Source of the DNA: Rhodopirellula sp.
GTDB lineage: Bacteria > Planctomycetota > Planctomycetia > Pirellulales > Pirellulaceae
NCBI GenBank assembly: GCA_002690925.1
Contig: NZGD01000237.1
Coordinates: 62,001 to 126,000, forward strand
DNA length: 64,000 nucleotides
Direction of reading: 5' to 3'
Position 1 is the first letter of the stretch. Every line of letters starts with the position of its first letter. Shown here one piece after another: positions 26,415 through 35,749 of this stretch. Position numbers and translations under genes: made by a program. The notes under the pieces are model-generated. The model did no database searches. It saw only the letters and a list, made by a program, of their open reading frames with translations, and was not told the origin of the DNA.

Positions 26415-27591
26415 TTTTGATTATTTAACGCAACGCCAACAGTGTCTTCGGGAGCATAAGCGGTTCCGAAATCTGGTCGCACGCGAGCTTGATGGTGTTC
26501 ATGTGATCGATCCTGATGGTCGTCGGTTACTGAATTTTGGTGCTAACGATTATCTCGGTTTAGGTATGGAGATGCGTGGCAATCAAGATCATTATGGGGA
26601 GCTTTCGATTGGCAACGCTGACTTGGACCTACGTGTTGCAGGCGGCAGTGGGGCCAGTGCGCTTTTGTCTGGTTGGACGATCAGTCACGAGCAACTGAGT
26701 AAACAGATTGCAGAGCTGGAGGAAACGGAAGCTGCTGTTTTGTTTCCTACTGGCTTTGCAGCATGTAGTGGTGCAGTGAGCACGCTGGCTGAGGCGGGAG
26801 ACCTGATTCTGAGCGATGAACTGAATCACGCATCGTTAATCGATGGATGTCGATTGTCACGTGCCGAGTGTGTGGTGTATCCGCATCGAGATTGGCAGAA
26901 AGTAGATCAGGTTTTGCAGCAGCGACGAAGGGAATTTTCCCGCGTTTGGATTGTGACAAACACAATTTTTGGGATGGACGGAGACATCGCACCGTTGGAC
27001 TGTTTGCAGGAAGTAGCAGAACAGCACGATGCGTGTGTGATAGCAGATGAAGCACACGGGACGGGGGTTCTTGGAACTGATGGTTCTGGTGTTTGTGATG
27101 CACTGGGTGTGAAAAGTAAGATAGCGATACGGATTGGTACGTTGAGTAAAGCAGTTGGTAGCCAAGGTGGCTTTGTGGCGGCTCCTCGTGTCATCGTTGA
27201 CCACTTGATCAATCATTGCCGGTCGCTGATCTATAGCACTTCGTTGGCTCCATCGGCAGTCAGTGCGGCATTGGCCGGGATTGGTGAGATCAGGACGCGG
27301 CCGGAGCGAAGGCAGAGGGTTCAAAAGCTGGCTCGCCAAGTGCGTTCAGAACTCTCGGTCAACGTGACGAGCAAGCTAGAAGCGTCCGTGCCGATTATTC
27401 CGGTCATTGTGGGAACGGATCCGCGAGTGATTGAAGTGTCCGCACAGTTGGCAAAGAGTGGATTTTATATCCCGGCGATTCGTCCGCCGACTGTACCGGA
27501 GGGCACGGCGAGATTGAGGATTTCACTCTCTGCTGCACACGAAGCCGAGATGATTGACGAGTTGCTGGTTGCAATTCGGAGGTTGCTGTAA
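26407..27591 (+). CDS. bioF: BioF-like PLP-dependent acyl-CoA:amino acid acyltransferase (alpha-oxoamine synthase family)
   Basis: The 394-residue protein belongs to the group containing 8-amino-7-oxononanoate synthase, glycine C-acetyltransferase and 5-aminolevulinate synthase. Seen motifs are LLNFGANDYLGLG, GGSGASALLSGW, DELNHASLIDGCRLS, VIADEAHGTGVLG and the PLP-lysine segment IGTLSKAVGSQGGF. BioF is the best fit because of the gene length and the RPPTVPEGTARLRISLSAAH ending; other members cannot be excluded. I place the start at ATG 26407, one codon after the TTG that begins the open frame. No other biotin gene is nearby. Confidence 0.82.
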   Translation: MTSFDYLTQRQQCLREHKRFRNLVARELDGVHVIDPDGRRLLNFGANDYLGLGMEMRGNQDHYGELSIGNADLDLRVAGGSGASALLSGWTISHEQLSKQIAELEETEAAVLFPTGFAACSGAVSTLAEAGDLILSDELNHASLIDGCRLSRAECVVYPHRDWQKVDQVLQQRRREFSRVWIVTNTIFGMDGDIAPLDCLQEVAEQHDACVIADEAHGTGVLGTDGSGVCDALGVKSKIAIRIGTLSKAVGSQGGFVAAPRVIVDHLINHCRSLIYSTSLAPSAVSAALAGIGEIRTRPERRQRVQKLARQVRSELSVNVTSKLEASVPIIPVIVGTDPRVIEVSAQLAKSGFYIPAIRPPTVPEGTARLRISLSAAHEAEMIDELLVAIRRLL

Positions 27592-28912
27592 TCCTTACCA
27601 CGCATCTGACATTCTTGTGGATGTAAAAATGTTCTTCGCACTCATGTATGTTGCAGTGCTATTGGTTCGCGCGACAATTAGCGAATGATAAGGATTGTTC
27701 GCTGATAATCGGCATTCAGCGTCGTCAAAATGGGTGACGATTCAGCGATCGGTGTGGTGGCAAAACGATCAATTCATTGTCTATCCAGCATCACGGCAAG
27801 TCAGCCAGCTTGTCGTGCATTTCGCTGATTACTTTGGGTGGTAATCTTTGCCAAGTTCATGGTTGACCCAGTCAGTTTTCAGCTCGTACCCACTCCGTTA
27901 TTGGTGTACGTGCTGGTCGCTCTGCGGCCCGTTCATGATGAGCCTATTAGTTAGATGGAGTATTATGCCTTGTCCAAGGATTGCGAGGTGATGCCTACGG
28001 AGTTGATTCCTGGCAGTGATGAACATTACTTTTATCATTATCTGTTCGATCAGATAGCCGGAATGTTGGAACCCATAGAGGCATTTCTGCCAGATTGGTT
28101 TGTCTTACGTAATGGCGAGGAATGATTGGCCATCGTTACAATGACTGATCGTCAGCGGCAATTTGTCTGAAAAATTTACCGAAAATCATACTTTGGAATT
28201 ATCAGATCAACACTGTCTCGTATTATCGCCATCATGCAAGGCTGGTGAATACGGATATAGATCGGGATGGTTTGATCGCTACTGACGAGCACAAGGTCCA
28301 GTACAACCAAATCGCACCGGAACTATCGAATTTGATGTTGCAAATGGTGTGAGGAAACTGGAACTGGATGAACTGCAACAACGACAAATATTGTTGTCCG
28401 AAGTGGTTTTTGGAGCTTCTCGATTAACAGCTCTTTATAATGGTGGTGATTTGACAAGGTGCATTTCGCCGGGATTCCGACTACTGATACGGGATCGCAT
28501 CAGCCTGTTTCGCTGACTTATGTCAAGTTTTACAACAGCGGTTAGATCGACTCGCATAAGCCATTTGATTATCCAGTGTTAGTGCCGCAGATGCACAGAG
28601 AGCTAGCCGATTTGCTATTGTTGTCCTCGACGACGAAACGAGAGCAATCCTGCATGATGTTGCTGTTCCAAATCGGTAATCGAAGAGGGTAAGAGCTTGT
28701 TCTAGGTTGGGTTGAATACTTGGCCGTAGAAACCGAAAAAGTGTTTTCGGATTCGAAAGTCTTATCCTTCGGTGCTGGCTTGGACCTTGGTTTGGGGTTG
28801 CTTTGGAATAGGAATGAACTTCTTCTATATTCAGCCGTTGTGGGTGTTTGAAACAGCAGGAAGCTTATTACAACAGCTTGTTCATGAGTGACGATTATCG
28901 GAGAGCGTGGAA
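27592..28912. other. 1.3 kb stretch without an intact gene
   Basis: No long open frame exists on either strand. The first 350 bases hold nothing I can name. From about 27955 the plus strand carries decayed coding blocks described in the pseudogene entry. The last 60 bases form the leader of the secreted protein gene at 28913. Confidence 0.7.
27955..28851 (+). pseudogene. Multiply frameshifted remnant of a larger gene
   Basis: Four protein-like blocks lie in order on the plus strand in changing frames. Block 1 (27955-28125) includes TELIPGSDEHYFYHYLFDQ. Block 2 (28167-28310) includes DIDRDGLIATDEHKVQYN. Block 3 (about 28313-28455) includes RTGTIEFDVANGVRKLELD and LLSEVVFGASRLTALYNGG. Block 4 (28456-28851) includes TDTGSHQPVSLTYVKFYNSG and ends with FSDSKVLSFGAGLDLGLG, interrupted by in-frame stops at 28543-28545 and 28690-28692. 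Coding-like composition with at least three frame changes and two stops indicates a dead gene, perhaps also internally deleted. The parent family is not identified. Confidence 0.65.
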
Positions 28913-30031
28913 ATGAAAATGTCCATCAATGTTGTTCTTAATTTACTGGTGCTCACACTCCTTAGTGTTCCAGTAAGTGGACAGCAAACCTTTGATCTGG
29001 TTGAGCCAACGGGTGAAGTGACGGCGACCGCCCGCATTGAAGGCGGGCAAATTTCGGTTCAAAGTCGTGCTGGTCAGCGAGCAACTTTTTGTCGTGACCC
29101 ATCTTTTGATTCACTGGGTGGTGAATTCGTTGGTTATTACAGTCCTAAGATTGATCGGGCACTCAGATTTCCACGTTCATGTGTGGGTGTGATGCAAACG
29201 GCAGGTTTGGGAGATCCACGTCCGCGCTTCATTAATACGCACAGAGTGGTCAGATTGCGGCGTGGACAGATTGTGCCACCCTTTACCTTTGGGGCCCCTG
29301 TTTTTTTCCCAGGTCAGTTATTTCCAAGGCACGGGTTCCATTCTCGGCACCAGTCTTATCCACAACCACATCTGTACCCTTGGCAGTGGTATGGACCTGG
29401 GTTTGATCCTCAGGTGTATGGGTATGGTGGCTGGTGGGTACATCCGCAATCCGTTTTGCTTAATAGCATTGTTATTCCTAATCCACCGCTGCCCCCGGCG
29501 CGATTAAAGTTGGTAAATGACGGTCGTCGCGAAATTCAAGTTGGAATTCGTGATCTTCAGGAATCAGCAAGAAGCCGAACGATTCGAATTCAATCGAAAT
29601 CATCGGCTAGTGTTGAATTGATTCGTGATGCAGGCGGGAAACGCATTGAGCAGTTTCGTGTCATGAATCCTTATGGATATACACGGGCTCGGGAAGTTGT
29701 GACCGAATATCAGTCACCGGTTCGATACGAATTTGTGATTCATGAATGGGCAATGCAGTCGGTAGCGATTGATCGAACTGGTAAGAGTCCCAATGTCATT
29801 GAGGATGTTAATTTCCAAGGTCGAGGGATTGGTCGTTTTTTTCTTCCTCCAGGTCGATTGCTTCAATCGGGAGTCATCGGAGTCTACAGTGCCGCTTTGC
29901 GGCAACAGAATGGCGGGACCGTGCCACCCTTGGTTCCCCAGGAGGACTTGCCAAAACGGGGGGGGCGTCGACTGGAGGACGCAGTTCTCGACGCTCAGCG
30001 GGCAGCACAAAGGCGGGCAGCGGGGAATTAG
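28913..30031 (+). CDS. Secreted protein of unknown function
   Basis: The protein has a signal peptide (SINVVLNLLVLTLLSVPVSGQQ) and a mature part of about 350 residues with no named domain. The middle is rich in Pro, Tyr, Trp, His and Gly (YPQPHLYPWQWYGPGFDP), followed by a beta-rich section (RLKLVNDGRREIQVGIRDL, then VRYEFVIHEW) and a basic C-terminus. Codons from a GTG at 28907 are also open; the ATG at 28913, with GGAG nine bases upstream, is preferred. It follows a decayed region and converges on the unrecognised 658-residue gene. It is likely a cell-surface or periplasmic protein. Confidence 0.65.
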   Translation: MKMSINVVLNLLVLTLLSVPVSGQQTFDLVEPTGEVTATARIEGGQISVQSRAGQRATFCRDPSFDSLGGEFVGYYSPKIDRALRFPRSCVGVMQTAGLGDPRPRFINTHRVVRLRRGQIVPPFTFGAPVFFPGQLFPRHGFHSRHQSYPQPHLYPWQWYGPGFDPQVYGYGGWWVHPQSVLLNSIVIPNPPLPPARLKLVNDGRREIQVGIRDLQESARSRTIRIQSKSSASVELIRDAGGKRIEQFRVMNPYGYTRAREVVTEYQSPVRYEFVIHEWAMQSVAIDRTGKSPNVIEDVNFQGRGIGRFFLPPGRLLQSGVIGVYSAALRQQNGGTVPPLVPQEDLPKRGGRRLEDAVLDAQRAAQRRAAGN

Positions 30032-30108
30032 TCACTTACCCGCCGGTTTGCGACACCAGTCCAATTTGTATCGCCGTATTGAGGAAGCCCCTCACAAATC
30101 CTCGTTGC

Positions 30109-32085
30109 TCATACTTTTCGGATGAATTCCTCAGCGTAGCTTCGGACTTCACTGCCATTCAATACATGCACAGTGCGCAATTGCTGGACCTGTTCATCAC
30201 TGAAAGAATTCAGTGAGACATGTACAAGATGTTTGCGGTATCGTCTTGCCAATTTCCGAAAGCCGTTGCCCGGTGGCAGCGCTGACAGCACAGCGATTTG
30301 CTTCCCTCGAGAATGGACGCAGGCTGCAGCTAACAAACGTTCTTCAAGTGTTTCTGTGTAGTCAAGTCGTGCATCCGTCCAGACGTCGGGGATCCCTACA
30401 GGGGGATAGAGAAACAGAGCGCCTCCATAAATGCCCATGCCGATCCCTGGACCAACCATTTCCTCCTCATAGTTGGTCGCATAAAAGGAGAGGGTTGACT
30501 CATCTTTATGTTCCGCGAACCACGTTGTACGCCATGGATAATCGCGGGGATCAGCAGGTGAATCGAACAGCATCACGCAAGCATCAAGCGTGCCTCGACT
30601 TGGTGGGACGACCTTAACATAGATTTGTTTCTCATACCAATGTCTGAGAGTATCTCGGATATCAATGCCATCTTTGACACTGGTTGTGAACTTCTCAGTC
30701 TTTGCCAGGTCGTTGCCCATGATTGAGCGCGCACGCTCAAAAACTCGTGTTCTGAAATTTTCAATTCGGTCATCCTCCGGCGGATAGCTGCATTGGCTAT
30801 ACGGATTCCACCGGTACTTCCATTGATCGGACTCTGATTTGCTTGGACGCCGTTTCAGTTCAAGAGTACACCATGTCATTGGTGGTCCCGGCAACCGATT
30901 CACAAGTGATATGATTTCTCCATCCGGAAGTCGAGCTTGGTCGATTCCTAAGGTGACTTCTTCCAGTTCAGTGTGTTCTTCTTCTGTTTCAGAGTAACGG
31001 TAGTCATTTGCAAGTTCAGCCACATGTAGTGCGAATTGATCTCCCAAAATCTGTTTGGCTGCCGTCACGATTGTGATCAAATCTGGTGTCATGCGGCGAT
31101 GAATCAAAGACAGATTGCGAATGTATTGCAAACATTTTGACAAATGCAGAGGAGTGATACGTCTAGCTCGGTTACCAAGGTCTCGACGATAAGCGTCGCG
31201 AGCGGCGATCAGGAGTTCTTTGACCCCATCAATTTGCAGATCATCATCTTCTTCCAGTTCTGATCTTGCTCGTTCATAAAGGCCGGTGATGTAGGGTAAT
31301 TCTCCAAACAGAAACATCAGTGTGCGATTCTTTACGGCGTACCGAACAGGGGCCTGTACATCATCGTCATTCGGCAGTTCCAGAGACGCTGCTACTTCAC
31401 TTTTTGCGGGGGTGTCGGAACGAATTCCCAATTGTGTATAGGCATCGCGAATCCATGGCCAATGCAAAACACTTGTCACCAACAGGATGCGTTGGTATCG
31501 ATTTTCCAATTGCCGTAGTCGCCAAGCCATGTGAACCATGCGTTGAGATGTTTGTTGGTCTGGCGGTGGGACAATTGTTGGTAGGACTGCAGCGGCGAAT
31601 TTTTCAGGTGCCACGTGGCGGACCGCAAATGGATCTGGCATTGTCGTGGCATAAGGGCGAAATGGATCCGTTTCCAAGTCGATGTATTCTCGGGGGATAT
31701 GTTCACCCATCGCGGCACGGATCGCCATGATCACGCTTTGGCATGGGTCAATCGGGATATAGCTGCAGGTCGCAGCATCCAGATCTTCAGTTTCCGCTTC
31801 CTCAGGATTCCATTCGTTGATCGCCCAATTTTCCGGTTCTTCGGTGAAAGCAGTGGTCGGAGGTTGGATCACGATGGAGGGTCGTGGTAATTCCAAAACA
31901 GCGGATTCAACAGCGGTTCGAAATGATGATGGCAGCGGGACAGCGATGCAGTCAAAAGCGTGCTCGAGCATCCAACGACGCACGGTAACCGCAAACTGCC
32001 CACTCCCATGAATGACCGGCAGAAGAGAGATTTTCCCCCCTATTCTCAGCAATTCCGGGATATTCCTGGTGTCATTCAAGCTCAT
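30109..32085 (-). CDS. Unrecognised 658-residue protein, possibly distantly TraB/DUF5682-like
   Basis: No family is assigned with confidence. There is no signal peptide or membrane helix, so it is probably cytoplasmic. The segment LLPVIHGSGQFAVTVRRW near the N-terminus, the IPIDPCQSVIMAIRAAMGEH region, and RILLVTSVLHWPWIRDAY after a Trp/Arg-rich helix echo the layout of TraB/GumN/DUF5682-type proteins, where an early His and a late His-containing strand frame the core. That is a weak inference. The middle (around residue 200-330) is helical, and the C-terminal third is charged with several YxxxxT/W segments. It is transcribed alone. Confidence 0.55.
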   Translation of the reverse strand: MSLNDTRNIPELLRIGGKISLLPVIHGSGQFAVTVRRWMLEHAFDCIAVPLPSSFRTAVESAVLELPRPSIVIQPPTTAFTEEPENWAINEWNPEEAETEDLDAATCSYIPIDPCQSVIMAIRAAMGEHIPREYIDLETDPFRPYATTMPDPFAVRHVAPEKFAAAVLPTIVPPPDQQTSQRMVHMAWRLRQLENRYQRILLVTSVLHWPWIRDAYTQLGIRSDTPAKSEVAASLELPNDDDVQAPVRYAVKNRTLMFLFGELPYITGLYERARSELEEDDDLQIDGVKELLIAARDAYRRDLGNRARRITPLHLSKCLQYIRNLSLIHRRMTPDLITIVTAAKQILGDQFALHVAELANDYRYSETEEEHTELEEVTLGIDQARLPDGEIISLVNRLPGPPMTWCTLELKRRPSKSESDQWKYRWNPYSQCSYPPEDDRIENFRTRVFERARSIMGNDLAKTEKFTTSVKDGIDIRDTLRHWYEKQIYVKVVPPSRGTLDACVMLFDSPADPRDYPWRTTWFAEHKDESTLSFYATNYEEEMVGPGIGMGIYGGALFLYPPVGIPDVWTDARLDYTETLEERLLAAACVHSRGKQIAVLSALPPGNGFRKLARRYRKHLVHVSLNSFSDEQVQQLRTVHVLNGSEVRSYAEEFIRKV

Positions 32086-32555
32086 TGAAATTCACCCTTT
32101 ACAAGGATGACCTTCCGATCAATAATCTTTCCATCTGGTTCAGCCATTTACATTGCTTTGATGAAATCCGGAACGATTGTTGCGGACATCGGGTGGGCGT
32201 CCAGATCTTATCTAATCCCATCATTATTTTAGCGGCTATTCTATCGTGAACGCAGGTGTCAATTGACGTCTGCGTTCGCTTTATTTTACGACAGCCACTT
32301 TTCGGGCGTTCTCTTCTGCTGCTAGAGACCGGACATGATGACCTCAACTTCAGTTGTATCACAATCGCCCAGTACGTTCATTGGGTGTCGTTTTGATGGA
32401 CAGAATCAGCGACGCTGTCGATCTTATGCGGATTAGATCTCGTGCGGGCATTGGATCAAGGACGATTGTCTTGGTCGAGGCACGTTGCTATGGCTCATGA
32501 GTTCGCAGTTCATCGCCCCTGAGAAAGAGACGCACTGCTGTTCGAAATGGCAGAT
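32086..32555. other. 470-base intergenic region
   Basis: No coding feature is supported. The minus-strand frame at 32099-32362 lacks any motif and has a composition unlike its neighbours. The only structure seen is the hairpin at 32248-32277. Confidence 0.5.
32248..32277. terminator. Perfect 8-base stem hairpin with inner palindrome
   Basis: GAACGCAG at 32248-32255 pairs with CTGCGTTC at 32270-32277, and the loop contains the palindrome GTCAATTGAC. On the plus strand it is followed by GCTTTATTTTA, but the flanking genes are both on the minus strand, so its role as a terminator for them is doubtful. It may be a regulatory site or mRNA structure. Confidence 0.4.
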
Positions 32556-33566
32556 TTAGTGCGACTTAAGAAAGTCAACGACTAGTTGTTGCACCTTCGG
32601 ATTTTTCATCAATGTGCTATGTAACACCGGCACGATGGTGAATGCTTCATGACCCTCGAGTTGGGTTTCTTCCACCTGCACAACAAAGTCACTGTTTTCA
32701 CCCAGAATTGGATTGCGAACATTTTTTTGGCTCAGATCACCAGCAATAATCGAGAACGGAAATTCGGGAATGGCAAGATTTCCAACCAGTTGTTCCCAGT
32801 TAGGTCCGAGTTGCAGGCCGGTTTTACCTGCGACAAGACCAAACACTTTGGTGTAAGCCAGACGTCGAGCGATAGCAGCACCCTGATTGGGAGGCCCTAG
32901 CATGACCATGCATCCGCATCGCTGCAGCAGACCATCTGGATCACCTTCTTCTTTCAAATCTGCAAGCAGATGACGAACGACGATATTCCCCATGCTATGA
33001 GCCACAAAGGAAATCTTCGCGTCTTTGGGCAAGGCCGTGAGTACCTCTTGAAGGGCTGCTGCGTGATCTCCAATCGTATTTCTGGTGCTCGCGTAGCTGA
33101 AACGCAAGACTGTTCCACAGTCAGCCGTCTGTAACTTTTTTTCCATGGATCGCATGGATTGGTGCGAGCGCATCAGGCCATGCAACAGAACGACGTATTC
33201 CTTATCTTCGGATTCATCTTTCTTGTCGCTCAGCAAATCACTCAAAGCAGTTTCACACTGCTTCCTGGTGCCCCAAGCGCGGCGGACGTCAGTGGCATCA
33301 AGTAGTCGCCAATGATTGGTCATCCAATTCGATTGAATACGGTAACCATGGGTGTGTAGATGATCTGTCCAGAATTGTGTCCCACCATATGTTTTGAAGG
33401 GCACATTGAATGGAGCGGCTGATTCAGTGGGCGTTTTTTTATTCAAGGAATTTGCCTCCTCCACGAGGCTGTCCTGATCCTTTTCTTGGGCATCAACAGT
33501 CGGGCTCTGAGCAGCCAAGTGAGCGGCAACCAGACCAACGAGAAGAAGAATAAGACCGTAATTCAT
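32556..33566 (-). CDS. Exported alpha/beta hydrolase (lipase-like)
   Basis: This protein of about 336 residues has a signal peptide (NYGLILLLVGLVAAHLAAQS) and an alpha/beta hydrolase fold. The oxyanion segment is EYVVLLHGLMRS and the nucleophile elbow is KISFVAHSMGNIVVRHLL, with Ser in AHSMG. A C-terminal catalytic His is likely in the EAFTIVPVLHSTLM segment. The pattern fits lipases or esterases of the class-2/PGAP1-like type. The open frame starts at 33626, but the signal peptide begins at the ATG at 33566, which I use. It is transcribed alone and probably acts in the periplasm or outside. Confidence 0.8.
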   Translation of the reverse strand: MNYGLILLLVGLVAAHLAAQSPTVDAQEKDQDSLVEEANSLNKKTPTESAAPFNVPFKTYGGTQFWTDHLHTHGYRIQSNWMTNHWRLLDATDVRRAWGTRKQCETALSDLLSDKKDESEDKEYVVLLHGLMRSHQSMRSMEKKLQTADCGTVLRFSYASTRNTIGDHAAALQEVLTALPKDAKISFVAHSMGNIVVRHLLADLKEEGDPDGLLQRCGCMVMLGPPNQGAAIARRLAYTKVFGLVAGKTGLQLGPNWEQLVGNLAIPEFPFSIIAGDLSQKNVRNPILGENSDFVVQVEETQLEGHEAFTIVPVLHSTLMKNPKVQQLVVDFLKSH

Positions 33567-33794
33567 GGGATAAACGCCAATCGAGCAATGTTCGTTACAG
33601 GGTGGTACAGAATCAGAAATGACCAACGATCCAACACACTATGATGTAAGCCAGAGCCCGTCTTGGGTGGAATATAGCGTTTGAAAGCCAGTGTTATTTG
33701 AAAAAGTTGATTGGCATTGAGTCGATGTATTTTTTGAAAAGACACAAGATTGCTTCGCTACACCGAGGTACTCTTCATGCCGGGGTACTGTGGT

Positions 33795-34838
33795 TCAGTC
33801 GTATGACATCACAAGCTTCAAAAACGCCTGCTCGTCGACGACTTTTACCGTATGTCCTGCCTCACTAAAACACTGCGCAAGATGAGCGTTGTCGGGACCA
33901 TCTATGGATGTTGAAGATTTTCTGCTCGATCCCATGACGAGGTAATCGGTTTGCTGATCGACAGTTTCCTGCCAAGTGCCGCCCAGTCGTGCTGTTAAGG
34001 TTTCGGCATCAGAAGGGCTCATGCAACGCAATTTTCCTGAAAATGCGATTCGTTTTCCACTTAACGGACGCACAAACTCGCCACGAATAAGAATTCGCTG
34101 CATGTCGATCTCTGGTTCAGACTCGGCGACTTTCGGGACCCGTTTTTCACCACTCGCCAGTTGATTGGGAAACAGGAAAGGTAAGCCTGCTGGGGAGCTC
34201 GGGGTGGTTGCTTTGGGATTTGTGTGACTCATTCGCTTTTTCGATTTTCCTGATGCCCCGCGGTAGCCCCAATCGCCAGCTTTCCCACGGTTTAGTTTCA
34301 AAATCTGCTCGAGGTGCTCCAGTGACGTTGCTTCGCGGTCAATTCCGGCTGCCAACAGAATCTTTGCACAGGCGATCGAGTCTTCCAGCGCATCATGATG
34401 CTGAAAGCGAATACCGAGCCAATTTGACAGTGGTTTCAATCCATAACGGCGATGGTGCGGCCATGTGCGACGGGCTATCGCTCGTGTGCATGTAAAATGA
34501 AATTCGGGGATCGCTTTCTGATGTGTGCGAAGGCATGCAAGCAGAACTTTGATGTCAAAGCTGGCGTTATGTGCCACTAAACAATCGTTGCCGATTTTGT
34601 TTGAGATCTCTGCCCAGATATCCCCAAAGTTTGATTCTTCGCGAACTTGAGCTGGGGTGATGCCGTGGATCCGAATATTACCTTGGCTGAAATAGAGTGG
34701 TTCGGGGCGGATCATCCACATGCATTGGTCTACGATTTGCCCGTCGCGGACAACGACAGCACCCAATTGGCAGGCGCTGTCAGGTTGATGGCTTGCGGTT
34801 TCAAAGTCGATGGCGGTGAAGTCTGCTGCAAAATCCAT
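33795..34838 (-). CDS. DnaQ-type 3'-5' exonuclease with C-terminal BRCT domain
   Basis: The first 170 residues form a DEDDh exonuclease: FTAIDFETASHQPDSAC (Exo I D-x-E), CLVAHNASFDIKVL (Exo II), and HHDALEDSIACAKILL (Exo III with the catalytic His and Asp). A basic linker follows, then a BRCT domain from about residue 260 (RPLSGKRIAFSGKL, ARLGGTWQETVDQQTDYLV, GHTVKVVDEQAFLKL). Comparable exonuclease-BRCT proteins occur as DinG-like or polymerase-III-epsilon-like proteins, but this one has no helicase part. GTG at 34850 opens the frame; the ATG at 34838 with an upstream GGTGG is preferred. It likely acts in DNA repair and lies about 220 bases downstream of the six-gene repair operon on the same strand. 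Confidence 0.85.
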   Translation of the reverse strand: MDFAADFTAIDFETASHQPDSACQLGAVVVRDGQIVDQCMWMIRPEPLYFSQGNIRIHGITPAQVREESNFGDIWAEISNKIGNDCLVAHNASFDIKVLLACLRTHQKAIPEFHFTCTRAIARRTWPHHRRYGLKPLSNWLGIRFQHHDALEDSIACAKILLAAGIDREATSLEHLEQILKLNRGKAGDWGYRGASGKSKKRMSHTNPKATTPSSPAGLPFLFPNQLASGEKRVPKVAESEPEIDMQRILIRGEFVRPLSGKRIAFSGKLRCMSPSDAETLTARLGGTWQETVDQQTDYLVMGSSRKSSTSIDGPDNAHLAQCFSEAGHTVKVVDEQAFLKLVMSYD

Positions 34839-35059
34839 GATATTGACCACCGATTTGACTTCGATGACCGCTGCTCCTTTCGAGTGATTCGATTCTCACT
34901 TCCATCATGTTACGGATTTGAAGCCAGCGGATCAATTAACATCTCGAGGTTGGGTCACGTCGCAGTGGTGTTGGGCCAACCCAAGAGAGGAATGAGAGCA
35001 GATTTCCGATGTTTTGGATCACCAGATCGTTGCTGATTACATCACGAAGGTGGCAGCGG

Positions 35060-35749
35060 TTATGGAGAATTTCTGTTTGATTTGCGTCGTGGGTAAGCAA
35101 TCACCTTTCCTTCGGCTACTACCCATACACCATCAGTTGGTTTTGGCTTAATTGTACTGCAACCAGTAAAGCCCCCAATCGCAGGGAGGACCAAGCGTTT
35201 CTTGTGCCACCAGAAGCAGGGGAGTCTGTTGGTACGGTCTACCTCTGAGATCAAACGCACTGCCGGGTGAAGATGCCCGCACAGCATCATCGCGACATCT
35301 TTCGGAATATTCTCGGGCTCATGTCCTATCGCCAAGCCATCGGCGAATTCTCCCATGGGAACGATATCAACCTCCCAACTGGCTGGCAGAGTGTCCAGTG
35401 GACGATCATGATTTCCAAGAACCAAATTGATTTTCAATGCTTGGTGTTGTTTGCGAAATTCCTGCAGTTGTTCACGAATCTTTTTCGAGAGCGATGATCG
35501 GGCATGAAACATATCGCCAAGAATCACGAGTGATTTGGCGCTAGTTTGCTTCACCATCTTCGTAATAGCACGCAAGGTTTCAGACGTGGATCCATCGGGC
35601 ACCGGAATATTATGGAATCGGAAGGTGGCCTCTTTTCCGAAATGCGTATCAGCAACGAACAGAGTCTGGTGCTGTCTCCAATAAACACCCTTTTCCGGAA
35701 GCAGTTCCAGTTCGTAATCCAGCAGATGAATCTTCACACTACAACTCAC
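35060..35749 (-). CDS. pdeM: Ligase-associated DNA damage response endonuclease PdeM
   Basis: This 229-residue metallophosphoesterase has the motifs TLFVADTHFGKEATFR, VILGDMFHARS, LVLGNHDRPLD and MLCGHLHPAVRL. The ADTHFGK opening together with its position after a ligase-associated helicase identifies it as PdeM, a nuclease of the four-gene ligase-associated repair module. It is the last gene of the operon, and its start overlaps the helicase stop by 4 bases. It probably processes damaged DNA ends. Identification rests on context plus motifs. Confidence 0.88.
   Translation of the reverse strand: MSCSVKIHLLDYELELLPEKGVYWRQHQTLFVADTHFGKEATFRFHNIPVPDGSTSETLRAITKMVKQTSAKSLVILGDMFHARSSLSKKIREQLQEFRKQHQALKINLVLGNHDRPLDTLPASWEVDIVPMGEFADGLAIGHEPENIPKDVAMMLCGHLHPAVRLISEVDRTNRLPCFWWHKKRLVLPAIGGFTGCSTIKPKPTDGVWVVAEGKVIAYPRRKSNRNSP

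Noticed and set aside
32099..32362. 87-codon minus-strand frame in the 470-base gap
   Set aside because: No recognisable motif, no ribosome binding site and Cys/Ser/Arg-rich composition typical of non-coding frames.
34647..35036. Plus-strand frame overlapping the exonuclease-BRCT start
   Set aside because: Mostly antisense to the exonuclease domain with no independent motif.
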